From Aeromicrobium phragmitis (GTDB taxonomy: Bacteria; Actinomycetota; Actinomycetes; Propionibacteriales; Nocardioidaceae): a stretch of 64,000 bases of DNA. Positions 1-9,589 of this stretch are shown here, one piece after another (position 1 is the stretch's first letter; each line of letters begins with the position of its first letter). Made by a program: the position numbers and the translations under genes. The stretch is from positions 295,769 through 359,768 of the forward strand of contig NZ_RDBF01000002.1 in NCBI RefSeq assembly GCF_003674095.1, in the 5' to 3' direction. The notes under the pieces are model-generated. The model was not told the DNA's origin and did no database searches. It saw nothing but the letters and a program-made list of their open reading frames with translations.

Positions 1-105
1 GCGATCCGTCGCCGTGCGTTCGGTCGCGCTCTTCGCATCGAAGGGCGCATCACGACCGAGGCGCTCGGCGCACAGTTCGCGCAGGACCAGAACCAGAGCA
101 CCTGA
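1..105 (+). CDS. ylxR: YlxR (DUF448) family protein, C-terminal fragment
   Basis: The reading frame is open from the first base and stops at TGA 103-105, leaving the last 34 residues of a gene that begins left of the window. The basic segment RRRAFGRALR followed by TTEALGAQ resembles the C-terminal half of YlxR, a small RNA-binding protein encoded between nusA and infB in many bacteria. Its position directly before infB supports the call. Only the tail is visible, so domain integrity cannot be judged. Residues seen: strongly basic helix, then a Gln/Asn-rich end. Confidence 0.75.
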   Translation, partial: AIRRRAFGRALRIEGRITTEALGAQFAQDQNQST

Positions 106-215
106 CCCCGAGGGGGCCCGACCGGGCTTCCTCCCGACCGAAAACGGAGCACACGCTCATGAGCACTCGATGAGTACTTCGCAATGAGCCTGTACGTCGA
201 CTAGCGGTCCAGCCC

Positions 216-240
216 CCTTCAGGGTTGGACCCCCTGAAGG
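216..240 (+). promoter_or_regulatory. Hairpin occluding the infB ribosome-binding site
   Basis: CCTTCAGGG (216-224) pairs perfectly with CCCTGAAGG (232-240) across a 7-nt loop, giving a 9-bp stem. The right arm contains the first bases of the Shine-Dalgarno sequence AAGGAG (237-242) that serves the GTG start of infB at 247. In RNA this stem would mask the ribosome-binding site, which suggests translational control of IF-2. That role is inferred from position only. The rest of the ylxR-infB gap (106-215) shows no gene. Confidence 0.5.
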
Positions 241-246
241 AGAAGA

Positions 247-3003
247 GTGGCTGTCAGAGTCCACGAACTCGCACGTGAGTTCGGAGTTCCCAGCAAAGTC
301 GTGCTGTCCACCCTCAAGGAGATGGGCGAGTACGTGAAATCGGCGTCCTCCACCGTGGAGGCGCCGGTCGTCCGTCGCCTCAACGAGGAGCACGGCGACA
401 AGCTTCGCGAGATGGGCGCGGGCAAGAAGAGCGCCAAGAAGGCCGCCCCCAAGCCGCAGCAGGCCGCGGCGCCCGCCCCGGCACCGACGGCTCCTGCCGC
501 CGAGGCCGAGCCCGCCGCACCCGAGGCACCCAAGCCGACGCCCGCCCCCGCCGCGCCCCCAGCGGCCGAGGCTCCTGCGCCGGCTCCCGAACGCCCGGCA
601 GCGCCCAAGCCCGGTCCCAAACCTCCCGCCGCGCCGGGGCCCAAGCCGGGCCCTGCCGCCGGTGGCCCGAAGCCCGGCCCGCGTTCGGCTCCCAAGCCGC
701 AGGGCGGACCGCGACCCGGACCCCGCTCCGGTTCTGCCCGCCCGGGCAACAACCCGTTCTCGTCCAAGCAGGGCATGCAACAGGATCGTCCGCCGCGTCC
801 GCCCGCCGCTCGTGAGGGCGGCGCCGGGGGAGCTGCCAACGGCGGCGGTCGTCCGGGTATGCCGCGCCCCAACCCCGCGATGATGCCGAAGCGATCGTCC
901 GTCGGTGGTCCCGAGGCCCGTCAGGGCGGCGGTCGAGCCGGTGGACGTCCCGGTGGCGGCGGTCGTCCCGGTGCCGGTGCCGGTGGACGTCCCGGCGGCG
1001 GCGGTGGCGGCGCTCCGCGCCCCGGCGGCTTCGGAGGCCCTCCGGGCCGTGGCCCGCGTCCGGGTGGTCGTGGTGGCACGCAGGGTGCGTTCGGTCGCGC
1101 CGGCGGTCCGCCGCGCCGTGGACGCAAGAGCAAGCGCGCCAAGCGCCAGGAATTCGATCAGATGCAGGCGCCGGCGATCGGTGGCGTGCGGGTCCGCAAG
1201 GGCAATGGCGAGACCATCAGGCTCGCCCGTGGCGCCTCACTGACCGACTTCGCCGAGAAGATCGGCGTCGACGCGGCATCGCTCGTGCAGGTGCTGTTCC
1301 ACCTGGGCGAGATGGTCACCGCGACCCAGTCGGTCAACGACGAGACCCTGCAGATCCTCGGTGAGGAACTGAACTACGACGTTCAGGTCGTCTCGCCCGA
1401 GGACGAGGACCGCGAGCTGCTCGAGTCCTTCGCGCTGGGCTTCGGCGAGGACGCGGGCGCTGACGAGGACATGGCTCCCCGTCCGCCGGTCGTCACGGTC
1501 ATGGGCCACGTCGACCACGGCAAGACGAAGCTGCTCGACGCGCTGCGCAACGCCAACGTGGTGGCCAAGGAAGCCGGTGGCATCACCCAGTCGATCGGTG
1601 CCTACCAGGTCACGACGGAGGTCGACGGCCGCGAGCGGGCGATCACCTTCATCGACACCCCGGGTCACGAGGCGTTCACCGCCATGCGTGCCCGCGGTGC
1701 GCAGGCCACCGACATCGCGGTGCTCGTGGTCGCGGCCGACGATGGCGTCATGCCGCAGACGGTCGAGGCGCTGAACCACGCGCAGGCCGCCGGTGTGCCG
1801 GTCGTCGTCGCGGTCAACAAGGTGGACAAGCCGGACGCCGATCCGTCCAAGGCGCGCGGTCAGCTCACCGAGTACGGCCTCGTCCCCGAGGAGTACGGAG
1901 GCGAGACGATGTTCGTCGACGTCTCGGCCAAGGCCGGGACCGGACTGGACTCGTTGCTCGAGTCGATCGTGCTCACGGCGGATGCGGAGTTGGACCTGCG
2001 GGCCAACCCCGACCAGAACGCCGAGGGTCTCGCGATCGAGGCGCACCTGGACCGCGGCCGTGGTGCCGTGGCCACGGTCATCGTCCAGCGCGGCACGTTG
2101 CGCGTCGGCGACACGATCGTGGCGGGCTCGGCCTTCGGTCGCGTGCGCGCTCTGCTCGACGAGTTCGGCAACAACATCGAGGAGGCTCCGCCGTCGCGTC
2201 CTGCGCTCGTGCTGGGTCTGACCGCGGTGCCGGGCGCCGGTGACAACTTCATGGTCGTCGACGACGACCGCATCGCCCGTCAGATCGCCGAGAAGCGTGA
2301 AGCTCGTGAGCGCAACGCGGCGCTGGCCAAGCGCAGCGGCCGCCGCACCCTCGAGGACCTCATGCGCGAGGTCGAGCAGGGCGAGACCACCGAATTGCTG
2401 CTCATCCTCAAGGGCGACAGCTCCGGTTCGGTCGAGGCGCTGGAGGACTCGCTCAGCCAGATCGACGTCGGCGACGAGGTCGACCTGCGGGTCATCGACC
2501 GCGGTGTCGGTGCGATCACCGAGGCGAACGTCAACCTGGCGACGGCGTCGAATGCCGTCATCGTCGGGTACAACGTCCGTGCCCAGGGCAAGGCGACCGA
2601 GATGGCCGACCGTGAGGGCGTCCAGATCAAGTACTACTCGGTCATCTACCAGGCGATCGAGGAGATCGAGGCGTCGCTCAAGGGCATGCTCAAGCCGATC
2701 TACGAGGAGCACCAGCTCGGTCAGGCGGAGATCCGCGAGATCTTCCGCTCCAGCAAGATCGGCAACATCGCCGGCTGCATGGTCACCGACGGCACGATCC
2801 GGCGCAACGCCAAGGCGCGCCTGCTGCGGGACGGCAACGTCGTGGCCGACAACCTCGATCTGGCGAGCCTCCGGCGCGAGAAGGACGATGTCACCGAGGT
2901 CCGCGAGGGCTTCGAGTGTGGCCTCGTGCTCCGCAACTACGGCGACATCAAGATCGGCGACATCGTCGAGAGCTTCGAGCTGCGCGAGAAGCCCCGCGAC
3001 TGA
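247..3003 (+). CDS. infB: Translation initiation factor IF-2
   Basis: This 918-residue GTPase delivers initiator fMet-tRNA to the 30S subunit and promotes subunit joining in the cytoplasm. The N-terminus matches the IF2_N fold ([13 protein letters not shown]). Residues about 55-300 are Ala/Pro/Gly/Arg-rich low complexity, typical of actinobacterial IF-2. The G domain begins near residue 419 with GHVDHGKT (G1), then DTPGHE (G3) and NKVDK (G4), followed by the beta-barrel and C-terminal IF2 domains. The GTG start at 247 follows AAGGAG at 237-242, which is partly buried in a hairpin. Length is normal for actinobacteria. It sits between ylxR and rbfA, the usual order. Confidence 0.97.
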   Translation: MAVRVHELAREFGVPSKVVLSTLKEMGEYVKSASSTVEAPVVRRLNEEHGDKLREMGAGKKSAKKAAPKPQQAAAPAPAPTAPAAEAEPAAPEAPKPTPAPAAPPAAEAPAPAPERPAAPKPGPKPPAAPGPKPGPAAGGPKPGPRSAPKPQGGPRPGPRSGSARPGNNPFSSKQGMQQDRPPRPPAAREGGAGGAANGGGRPGMPRPNPAMMPKRSSVGGPEARQGGGRAGGRPGGGGRPGAGAGGRPGGGGGGAPRPGGFGGPPGRGPRPGGRGGTQGAFGRAGGPPRRGRKSKRAKRQEFDQMQAPAIGGVRVRKGNGETIRLARGASLTDFAEKIGVDAASLVQVLFHLGEMVTATQSVNDETLQILGEELNYDVQVVSPEDEDRELLESFALGFGEDAGADEDMAPRPPVVTVMGHVDHGKTKLLDALRNANVVAKEAGGITQSIGAYQVTTEVDGRERAITFIDTPGHEAFTAMRARGAQATDIAVLVVAADDGVMPQTVEALNHAQAAGVPVVVAVNKVDKPDADPSKARGQLTEYGLVPEEYGGETMFVDVSAKAGTGLDSLLESIVLTADAELDLRANPDQNAEGLAIEAHLDRGRGAVATVIVQRGTLRVGDTIVAGSAFGRVRALLDEFGNNIEEAPPSRPALVLGLTAVPGAGDNFMVVDDDRIARQIAEKREARERNAALAKRSGRRTLEDLMREVEQGETTELLLILKGDSSGSVEALEDSLSQIDVGDEVDLRVIDRGVGAITEANVNLATASNAVIVGYNVRAQGKATEMADREGVQIKYYSVIYQAIEEIEASLKGMLKPIYEEHQLGQAEIREIFRSSKIGNIAGCMVTDGTIRRNAKARLLRDGNVVADNLDLASLRREKDDVTEVREGFECGLVLRNYGDIKIGDIVESFELREKPRD

Positions 3004-3017
3004 GGCGGTCACCCGCT

Positions 3018-3072
3018 GAGTGTGACGTTAGGGCGGTCGGATATCGCTTCGCACCGCCTTAACGTCACACTC
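3018..3072 (+). repeat. Long perfect-stem palindrome between infB and rbfA
   Basis: Bases 3018-3037 (GAGTGTGACGTTAGGGCGGT) and 3053-3072 form a 20-bp inverted repeat with one G-T pair and a 15-nt loop. The transcript would fold into a very stable hairpin only 14 bp after the infB stop. No T-run follows, so it is not a textbook terminator. It may attenuate, protect or process the infB-rbfA message, or be a dispersed palindromic element. I saw no second copy in this window. Confidence 0.6.
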
Positions 3073-3097
3073 ACGGGGAGAGTGAGAAGAGGACAAC

Positions 3098-3535
3098 ATG
3101 CCCAGTCCACGCAATGCGAAGATCGCGGATCGCATCCAGACGATCGTCGCGTTCATGCTCGAGCGCCGGATCAAGGATCCGCGCATCGGCTTCATCACGA
3201 TCACCGATGTGCGGTTGACCGGTGACGGTCAGCACGCGTCGGTGTTCTACACGGTCATGGGCGACGAGTCGGACCGCGAGGGTACGGCCGCCGCTCTGGC
3301 GAGCGCCACGGGCCTGATCCGCTCCGAGGTCGGTAAGCAGCTCGGTCTACGGCACACGCCGACGATCGAGTTCTTCCTCGACGCGGTGCCCGAACAGGCA
3401 CGGGAGATCGAGGATCTCATCGCCCGGGCCAAGCAGGCCGATGCCGAGGTGGCGGCTCGGGCCGCGGGTGCTGCCTACGCCGGGGAGCCCGATCCGTACA
3501 AGAAGCGCGACGACGAGGACGACGAGGCCGAGTGA
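3098..3535 (+). CDS. rbfA: 30S ribosome-binding factor RbfA
   Basis: RbfA is a 145-residue KH-fold protein that binds immature 30S subunits and helps mature the 5' end of 16S rRNA. The family core is visible: [27 protein letters not shown], and the [15 protein letters not shown] segment near residue 87. A charged Asp/Glu tail extends past the domain, common in actinobacteria. The ATG at 3098 follows AGAAGAGGA. The stop overlaps the GTG of truB by 4 bp (GTGA), so translation of the two is probably coupled. Confidence 0.95.
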   Translation: MPSPRNAKIADRIQTIVAFMLERRIKDPRIGFITITDVRLTGDGQHASVFYTVMGDESDREGTAAALASATGLIRSEVGKQLGLRHTPTIEFFLDAVPEQAREIEDLIARAKQADAEVAARAAGAAYAGEPDPYKKRDDEDDEAE

Positions 3536-4407
3536 CGACCACGGCAGGCATCGTCGTCGTCGACAAGCCCGCCGGCTGGACGTCGCACGACGTCGTCGGG
3601 CGCATGCGCCGGCTCGCCCAGACGCGCAAGGTGGGGCACGCCGGGACGCTCGATCCGATGGCCACGGGGGTACTGCTCCTGGGCATCGGTCGAGCGACCC
3701 GGCTGCTCGGCCATCTCCAGCTCGCCGACAAGGAGTACGTCGCGACGATCCGGCTCGGGGAGTCGACCGTCACCGACGACGCCGAAGGCGAGGTCACCGC
3801 CTCCACGGATGCGTCCGGGCTGACCCGCGATTCCATCCTGGCGGCGATGGAGCCCCTGACGGGTGACATCGCCCAGGTGCCGTCCAAGGTGTCCGCGATC
3901 AAGATCGACGGTCAGCGGTCCTATGCTCGCGTCCGCGCCGGCGAAGACGTCGAACTCGCCTCGCGTCCCGTGCGGGTCGCGGTGTTCGAGATGACCGAGG
4001 TGCGCCCGGGGGAGCGGACGGTCGACATCGACGTCCGCGTCGTGTGCTCGAGCGGCACGTACGTGCGGGCGCTCGCTCGCGATCTGGGCAGTGTTCTCGG
4101 CGTCGGTGGCCACCTCACGATGCTCCGCCGGACCCGGGTCGGCGGATTCACGCTCACCGAGGCCCGCACCCTGGAGGAACTGGAGCATCGGCTCGATGTC
4201 ATCGCACTCGACGAGGTCGCCACGCGGTCCTTCGCCGTCCACCGGCTCGACGGCGAGCAGTCTCGGCTCGTCGGCCACGGCCGGGTGCTCGCGGACACGC
4301 CGCTGCCCGGCGAGGGGGCGGTGGCGATGATCGACCCCGACGGTCGGTTCCTCGCGCTCTACGAGCAGCGCGGCGCCTCCGCTCGCCCCGTCGCTGTCTT
4401 CGTCTGA
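3532..4407 (+). CDS. truB: tRNA pseudouridine(55) synthase TruB
   Basis: TruB isomerises U55 in the T-arm of most tRNAs. The protein has 291 residues. The catalytic motif [12 protein letters not shown] places the nucleophilic aspartate at residue 41, and the conserved [12 protein letters not shown] segment precedes it. [25 protein letters not shown] and the C-terminal PUA-like region (about 215-290) follow the family order. The GTG at 3532 overlaps the rbfA stop. A short gap separates it from the phospholipase D-like gene, which appears to have its own promoter. Confidence 0.95.
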   Translation: MTTTAGIVVVDKPAGWTSHDVVGRMRRLAQTRKVGHAGTLDPMATGVLLLGIGRATRLLGHLQLADKEYVATIRLGESTVTDDAEGEVTASTDASGLTRDSILAAMEPLTGDIAQVPSKVSAIKIDGQRSYARVRAGEDVELASRPVRVAVFEMTEVRPGERTVDIDVRVVCSSGTYVRALARDLGSVLGVGGHLTMLRRTRVGGFTLTEARTLEELEHRLDVIALDEVATRSFAVHRLDGEQSRLVGHGRVLADTPLPGEGAVAMIDPDGRFLALYEQRGASARPVAVFV

Positions 4408-4427
4408 CGACAGATAGGCTGACGGGC

Positions 4428-5669
4428 ATGCCCTGGTCGAAGCTCTCCGCGCGTCAGCTCCTCCGCCGGTTCCTCCTCGGCTTCCTCATGGTGCAGACCG
4501 CCGCCATCGCGTCGCTGATGGCCACGACCCGGGTGCGCAAGATCCTCCGTGGCAAGGGCACCGCGCCGTTGCCGCGGATTGAGCCGCGCACGTTCGCCGT
4601 GGGGGACGGCAACGAGGCGAGCGTCTACGTCAACGGCGCACCGCTGTACGAGGACATGCTGTCCGCCATCGCCCAGGCCGAACATCGCGTGCTGTTCGAG
4701 TCGTACATCGTCAAGGGCGACGCGATGGGGCGTCGATTCAAACACGCGCTGATCGACGCGGCGGAGCGCGGCGTCGAGGTCTACGTGATCTACGACGGCT
4801 TCGCCAACCTCGTGGTCAAACCGTCGTTCTTCCGATTCCCTCCGTCGGTGCGGGTCTTGCGGTATCCCATCCTCCCGTCGGGGCTGCGCTTCTTGAACCC
4901 CCGCAACTACGGGCGTGATCACCGCAAGATCCTCGTCGTCGACGACAAGATCGGGTTCGTCGGCGGGTACAACGTCGGCGAGTTGTACGAAGACGAATGG
5001 CGCGACACCCATTTGGCCCTCAGCGGCACGGCGGTGTGGGACTTGGAGAACGCGTTCATCGACTTCTGGAACGTGCATCGTCCCCGTCAGCGCATCGCGC
5101 AGGTGACGCGACCGACGTGGGAGCCGACGATCCGCGCTCACCGCAACATCCCCAAGCAGCTGATCTTCCCGATCCGCGGCATGTACCTGGAGGCCATCGA
5201 CCGGGCCCAGGAGACGATCGAGCTCACGACGGCCTACTTCATCCCCGACACCGACATCCTCGACGCACTCATCGACGCCAGCCGGCGAGGCGTGCGGGTG
5301 CGCATCCTGCTGCCGAAGGTGTCCAACCACGTCGTCGCCGACTTCCTGGCCCGCGGCTACTTCAACCGCCTCCTCGACGCGGGCGTCGAGATCTGGCGCT
5401 ACACCGACCACATGGTGCACGCGAAGACCGCCACGATCGACGGCTCGTGGAGCACGATCGGCACCGCGAACATCGACCGGCTGAGCCTCACCGGCAACTA
5501 CGAGATCAATCTGGAGATCATCAACGAGGAGTTCGCCGCGGGAATGCGCGCGGTCTTCGCCGAGGACGTGGAAAGCGCGGAGCGGCTCACCGCAGAGGCC
5601 TGGCAGGGACGGCCGGTGGTCGCGCGGCTCTACGAATGGGTGCTCAAGCCCCTCAAGCCTCTGCTCTGA
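4428..5669 (+). CDS. Phospholipase D-family / cardiolipin synthase-like protein
   Basis: The 413-residue product carries two HKD catalytic motifs: H165-R-K167 with D172, and H331-A-K333 with D338, each followed by the expected Gly/Asn segments. An N-terminal hydrophobic stretch (about 14-31) suggests a membrane anchor. Such proteins join two phosphatidylglycerols into cardiolipin, but other phosphatidyl transfers are possible. The open frame runs further upstream to 4044 inside truB; the ATG at 4428 is chosen because TAGGCT (4415-4420), a good -10 hexamer, lies 7 nt before it. This implies a leaderless message. The substrate cannot be told from sequence. Confidence 0.85.
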   Translation: MPWSKLSARQLLRRFLLGFLMVQTAAIASLMATTRVRKILRGKGTAPLPRIEPRTFAVGDGNEASVYVNGAPLYEDMLSAIAQAEHRVLFESYIVKGDAMGRRFKHALIDAAERGVEVYVIYDGFANLVVKPSFFRFPPSVRVLRYPILPSGLRFLNPRNYGRDHRKILVVDDKIGFVGGYNVGELYEDEWRDTHLALSGTAVWDLENAFIDFWNVHRPRQRIAQVTRPTWEPTIRAHRNIPKQLIFPIRGMYLEAIDRAQETIELTTAYFIPDTDILDALIDASRRGVRVRILLPKVSNHVVADFLARGYFNRLLDAGVEIWRYTDHMVHAKTATIDGSWSTIGTANIDRLSLTGNYEINLEIINEEFAAGMRAVFAEDVESAERLTAEAWQGRPVVARLYEWVLKPLKPLL

Positions 5670-5701
5670 ACGACCTCGCGCCCGTATGGCACAGTGGCCC
5701 C

Positions 5702-6646
5702 GTGGCGATCTGGAAGGTAGTCGACGAAGCGGGCGTGGAGCGGATCGACGGACCGAGCGTCGTGACGATCGGCGTCTTCGACGGAGTTCACCGTGGACAT
5801 CAGGCCGTGCTCGCCGCGGTGCGGCGGAAGGCCGACGAACTGGACGCCACGACCGTCGCCATCACCTTCGACCCGCACCCGGTCGCGGTGCTGGCGCCCG
5901 ACAAGGCGCCGAAGCGGCTCACCACGATCGAACGTCGCGTCGAACTGCTCCGCGAGCACGGCGCGGACGAGGTGCGTGTGCTCGCCTTCTCGGCCGAGAT
6001 GTCCGCGTGGACGCCCGAGGAGTTCATCCAACGCGTCGTGGTCGAGCAGGTCGGCTGCCGACACCTGATCGTCGGCGAGAACTTCCGGTTCGGCAAACGT
6101 GCCGCGGGCTCGGTGGACACGCTGCGTGAGGCGGGGGAGCGCGACGGGTTCAGCGTCGACGGGTGGTCGCTCGTCGGTGACGAGGAGACCTTCTCGTCCA
6201 CGCGGGTGCGCAGCGCCGTCGCCGCGGGCGACATGCCCGCCGCCGCCCACGTGCTGGGTCGCCCGCACGAAGTCGTCGGGACGGTCGTGCAAGGCGACCG
6301 ACGCGGTCGTGAACTCGGCTACCCGACGGCGAACGTGCCGGTCGACGAGTCCTTCGCGGTACCACCGGATGGCGTCTACGCCGCCCGTCTCGTCCTCTCC
6401 GACGGCGCTCGGTTGCCCGCGGCCGTCTCGGTCGGCACCAACCCGACCTTCGAGGGAGTCAGTGATCGTCGCGTCGAGTCCTACGTGCTCGACCGCGACG
6501 ACCTCGGCCTGTACGACGAGCCGGTACGGGTCGAGTTCGTCGAGCGCCTGCGTGGCATGGTGGCGTTCGACTCCGTCGACGCCTTGATCGCCCAGATGGG
6601 CGACGATGTCGCGGCCGCGCGCCAGGCGCTCGATGCGGGGCATTGA
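5702..6646 (+). CDS. ribF: Bifunctional riboflavin kinase / FAD synthetase
   Basis: RibF phosphorylates riboflavin to FMN and adenylates FMN to FAD. The N-terminal nucleotidyltransferase half shows GVFDGVHRGH near residue 22, FDPHPVAVL, and LIVGENFRFG. The C-terminal riboflavin-kinase half (from about 190) has GRELGYPTANV and SVGTNPTF. The 314-residue length is typical. GTG 5702 is the start that gives the right N-terminus; the frame itself continues upstream into the previous gene. truB-ribF-rpsO adjacency is common, here interrupted by the phospholipase D-like gene. Confidence 0.94.
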   Translation: MAIWKVVDEAGVERIDGPSVVTIGVFDGVHRGHQAVLAAVRRKADELDATTVAITFDPHPVAVLAPDKAPKRLTTIERRVELLREHGADEVRVLAFSAEMSAWTPEEFIQRVVVEQVGCRHLIVGENFRFGKRAAGSVDTLREAGERDGFSVDGWSLVGDEETFSSTRVRSAVAAGDMPAAAHVLGRPHEVVGTVVQGDRRGRELGYPTANVPVDESFAVPPDGVYAARLVLSDGARLPAAVSVGTNPTFEGVSDRRVESYVLDRDDLGLYDEPVRVEFVERLRGMVAFDSVDALIAQMGDDVAAARQALDAGH

Positions 6647-6658
6647 GCCCGCGCCTGG

Positions 6659-6664
6659 TAGTCT
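6659..6664 (+). promoter_or_regulatory. Probable -10 element of the rpsO promoter
   Basis: TAGTCT fits the TANNNT form seen before many starts in this window. It lies about 90 bp before the rpsO GTG, which would leave an untranslated leader of roughly 80 nt. That leader contains the small stem CCGG-TGAA-CCGG. rpsO leaders bind S15 for autoregulation in other bacteria, but no conserved S15-binding motif could be confirmed here. Confidence 0.35.
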
Positions 6665-6752
6665 TGAGACGCCGTCAGATCGGCCACGGATCGTAGTGCC
6701 CCGGTGAACCGGCCCGGGCGCGCCGTGCAACGAGAAGAACCCGAGGAGACGC

Positions 6753-7043
6753 GTGTCGAAGAAGACCGCTGCGCCCACCGTCGCAGACCTGTCCAAGGAC
6801 GAGATCATCAAGCAGTACGCCCTCAAGGACGGCGACACCGGATCCCCTGAGGTCCAGGTCGCCCTGCTGACGGCGCGCATCAGCCAGCTCACCGAGCACC
6901 TGAAGACCCACAAGCACGACCATCACAGCCGTCGCGGACTGTTGCTGCTGGTCGGTCAGCGTCGTCGCCTGCTCAACTACCTGCAGAAGAACGACATCGA
7001 GCGCTACCGCTCGCTGATCGATCGCCTCGGCCTGCGCCGTTGA
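6753..7043 (+). CDS. rpsO: 30S ribosomal protein S15
   Basis: S15 is a primary binding protein of the 16S rRNA central domain. The 96-residue product carries the signature [16 protein letters not shown], then [12 protein letters not shown] and the C-terminal RRRLLNYL...[12 protein letters not shown]. An N-terminal extension of about seven residues (SKKTAAP) relative to many homologues is normal in actinobacteria. The GTG at 6753 follows GAGGAGA. rpsO is followed by a GC-rich hairpin and then pnp, the order found widely in bacteria. Confidence 0.97.
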   Translation: MSKKTAAPTVADLSKDEIIKQYALKDGDTGSPEVQVALLTARISQLTEHLKTHKHDHHSRRGLLLLVGQRRRLLNYLQKNDIERYRSLIDRLGLRR

Positions 7044-7051
7044 TCTCGCGT

Positions 7052-7081
7052 GAGCGGCCGTCCCGTTTGGGGCGGCCGCTC
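7052..7081 (+). terminator. Hairpin after rpsO
   Basis: GAGCGGCCGTCCC (7052-7064) pairs with GGGGCGGCCGCTC (7069-7081) over a 4-nt loop, with one G-T pair. It begins 8 bp after the rpsO stop. No uridine run follows, so it may be a weak or Rho-assisted terminator, or an mRNA-processing stem in the rpsO-pnp message. Confidence 0.6.
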
Positions 7082-7143
7082 TCGCACAACTGAACACCAT
7101 CGACGAGGTTGGCCCGTCACGCTCGGTCCTCGGTAGTGGCTCT

Positions 7144-7239
7144 CGGATCTTCGGATCCGCGGGCCTCGATCGAAGACCGGCGCATCGGTCGTTCGGCCCC
7201 TGTCAGGCCGCCTCGTCCTGACAGCAGGCTTTCGCCTGC
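7144..7239 (+). promoter_or_regulatory. Cluster of three hairpins in the pnp leader
   Basis: Three perfect stems lie in the 210-bp gap before pnp: CGGATC-TTCG-GATCCG (7144-7159, a UUCG tetraloop), CTGTCAGG/CCTGACAG (7200-7207 with 7217-7224), and GCAGGC-TTTC-GCCTGC (7224-7239). The last two share one base. The final stem ends 14 bp before the pnp ATG. pnp is autoregulated through a structured leader in enterobacteria, and this cluster is a candidate for similar control here. Function is inferred. Confidence 0.5.
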
Positions 7240-7253
7240 GGAAGGGACACTTC

Positions 7254-9476
7254 ATGTCCGAACCCACAGTCCACGCAGTGGAGACTGTCATCGACAACGG
7301 CTCCTTCGGGACCCGTACGGTGCGCTTCGAGACCGGCCTGCTGGCCCGCCAGGCCGGCGGCGCCGTCTCGGCGTACCTCGACGACGACACCATGCTGCTG
7401 AGCACCACCACCGCCAGCAAGCAGCCCAAGGAGCACTTCGACTTCTTCCCGCTCACGGTCGACGTCGAAGAGCGGATGTATGCGGCCGGCCGCATCCCCG
7501 GATCCTTCTTCCGTCGTGAGGGGCGCCCGAGTGAGGACGCCATCCTCACCTGCCGACTGATCGACCGTCCGTTGCGCCCGACCTTCAAGAAGGGTCTGCG
7601 CAACGAGGTCCAGGTCGTCATCACCGTCATGGCGCTCAACCCCGACACGCCGTACGACGTGCTCGCGATCAACGCCGCGTCGGCGTCCACGCAGATCTCC
7701 GGTCTGCCGTTCAGCGGCCCGATCGGTGCCACGCGCGTGGCGCTCATCGACGGTCAGTGGGTCGCCTTCCCCACGCACAGCCAGCTCGAGGACGCCGTCT
7801 TCGACATGGTCATCGCCGGTCGTGTCGCCGGTGACGACGTCGCGATCATGATGGTCGAGGCGGAGTCCACCGAGGCCACTTGGGAGCTCGTCCAGAGCGG
7901 CGTCCAGGCTCCCACCGAGGACGTCGTCGCCGGCGGCATGGAGGCGGCCAAGCCGTTCATCCGCCAGCTGTGCGAGGCGCAGGCCGAGCTCGCGTCGGCC
8001 GCCGCCAAGGAGGTCCAGGAGTTCCCGGTCTTCCTCGACTACGAGGACGACGCCTACGACGCCGTCGCCGAGGTCGCCACCGAGGACCTCCGGGGCGCGC
8101 TGACGATCGTCAGCAAGGCGGCCCGAGAGGAGCGCGAGAGCGAGATCAAGGCCTCGGTCGTCGAGCAGCTCGGCGACCGTTTCGCGGGTCGCGAGAAAGA
8201 GCTCGGCGCCGCCCTGCGCGCACTGACCAAGTCGCTCGTGCGCGAGCGCGTGCTCCGCGACAAGGTCCGCATCGACGGCCGCGGTCTGGCCGACATCCGC
8301 GAGCTGAGCGCCGAAGTCGGCGTGATCCCTCGCGTCCACGGCTCCGCACTGTTCCAGCGTGGCGAGACGCAGATTCTCGGCGTGACGACGCTCAACATGC
8401 TCGACCTCGAGCAGAAGCTCGACACGCTGAGCCCCGAGACCACGCGTCGCTACATGCACAACTACAACTTCCCGCCGTTCTCGACCGGTGAGACCGGCCG
8501 CGTGGGTTCGCCCAAGCGCCGCGAGATCGGCCACGGCGCACTCGCTGGCCGTGCGCTCGTCCCGGTGCTGCCGACGCGCGAGGAGTTCCCGTACGCGATC
8601 CGCCAGGTGTCCGAAGCGCTCGGCTCCAACGGCTCCACGTCCATGGGCTCGGTCTGCGCCTCGACCCTCGGTCTGCTCAACGCCGGTGTGCCGCTGCGCG
8701 CGCCGGTCGCCGGCATCGCGATGGGCCTCATCTCCGGTGAGGTCGACGGTGAGACCCAGTACGTCACGTTGACCGACATCCTCGGTGCCGAGGACGCGTA
8801 CGGCGACATGGACTTCAAGGTCGCCGGTACGCGCGAGTTCGTCACGGCCCTGCAGCTCGACACCAAGCTCGACGGCATCCCGGCCGACGTGCTGGCCGGA
8901 GCGCTCACGCAGGCCCGGGACGCGCGTCTGACGATCCTCGACGTCATGGCCGAGGCGATCAGCGAGCCGGACGAGATGAGCCCGCACGCTCCGCGGATCA
9001 TCACCGTCACCATCCCGGTGGACAAGATCGGCGAGGTCATCGGCCCCAAGGGCAAGATGATCAACCAGATCCAGGACGACACGGGCGCGAAGATCTCGAT
9101 CGACGACGACGGCACCGTGTACATCGGCGCCGAGGGCGGCGACGCGGCAGAGGCGGCCAAGAGCGCCATCAACGCGATCGCCAACCCGACGATGCCTGAG
9201 GTCGGCGAGCGCTACCTCGGCACCGTCGTCAAGACCGTCGACTTCGGCGCGTTCGTCTCGCTGCTTCCGGGCAAGGACGGCCTGCTGCACATCAGCAAGC
9301 TGCGCGAGCTCAACGGCGGCCAGCGGGTCAACAACGTCGAGGACGTCGTGAAGGTCGGCCAGAAGGTCCAGGTCGAGATCGCCGAGATCGGTGACCGCGG
9401 CAAGCTCTCGCTGATCCCGGTCGTCGAGGGCAAGGACGAGGAGGCCGAGGGCGGCGAGGAGCCGGCTGAGGCCTGA
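7254..9476 (+). CDS. pnp: Polyribonucleotide nucleotidyltransferase (PNPase)
   Basis: PNPase degrades RNA 3'-to-5' by phosphorolysis; in actinobacteria it can also add 3' tails and make guanosine pentaphosphate. The 740-residue protein contains two RNase PH cores (about 15-150 and 325-560), the linking alpha domain, a KH domain ([19 protein letters not shown] near 585) and an S1 domain ([20 protein letters not shown] near 657). The ATG at 7254 has GGAAGGGA upstream. A strong hairpin ends the unit after the gene. Confidence 0.97.
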   Translation: MSEPTVHAVETVIDNGSFGTRTVRFETGLLARQAGGAVSAYLDDDTMLLSTTTASKQPKEHFDFFPLTVDVEERMYAAGRIPGSFFRREGRPSEDAILTCRLIDRPLRPTFKKGLRNEVQVVITVMALNPDTPYDVLAINAASASTQISGLPFSGPIGATRVALIDGQWVAFPTHSQLEDAVFDMVIAGRVAGDDVAIMMVEAESTEATWELVQSGVQAPTEDVVAGGMEAAKPFIRQLCEAQAELASAAAKEVQEFPVFLDYEDDAYDAVAEVATEDLRGALTIVSKAAREERESEIKASVVEQLGDRFAGREKELGAALRALTKSLVRERVLRDKVRIDGRGLADIRELSAEVGVIPRVHGSALFQRGETQILGVTTLNMLDLEQKLDTLSPETTRRYMHNYNFPPFSTGETGRVGSPKRREIGHGALAGRALVPVLPTREEFPYAIRQVSEALGSNGSTSMGSVCASTLGLLNAGVPLRAPVAGIAMGLISGEVDGETQYVTLTDILGAEDAYGDMDFKVAGTREFVTALQLDTKLDGIPADVLAGALTQARDARLTILDVMAEAISEPDEMSPHAPRIITVTIPVDKIGEVIGPKGKMINQIQDDTGAKISIDDDGTVYIGAEGGDAAEAAKSAINAIANPTMPEVGERYLGTVVKTVDFGAFVSLLPGKDGLLHISKLRELNGGQRVNNVEDVVKVGQKVQVEIAEIGDRGKLSLIPVVEGKDEEAEGGEEPAEA

Positions 9477-9489
9477 GTCAGCAACTGAA

Positions 9490-9528
9490 CGACGGCGCCC
9501 CGAGGAGGTTCTCCTCGGGGCGCCGTCG
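9490..9528 (+). terminator. Strong terminator after pnp
   Basis: CGACGGCGCCCCGAGGAG (9490-9507) and its exact reverse complement (9511-9528) form an 18-bp stem over a 3-nt loop, 13 bp after the pnp stop. The downstream sequence is GC-rich without a long T tract, as usual in actinobacteria. It separates pnp from the independently expressed dapB. Confidence 0.85.
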
Positions 9529-9589
9529 CCGTTGCCGCGACGGCCACCCCGGCGCCGCGGCCTCCCGGCTGCGCCCTAGCATCGAAGCC

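Noticed and set aside
157..872. Minus-strand Gly/Arg-rich open frames opposite infB
   Set aside because: They are shadows of the low-complexity N-terminal part of infB and match no family.
3018..3072. Canonical Rho-independent terminator after infB
   Set aside because: Stem is strong but no T-run follows, and rbfA-truB normally share the infB operon.
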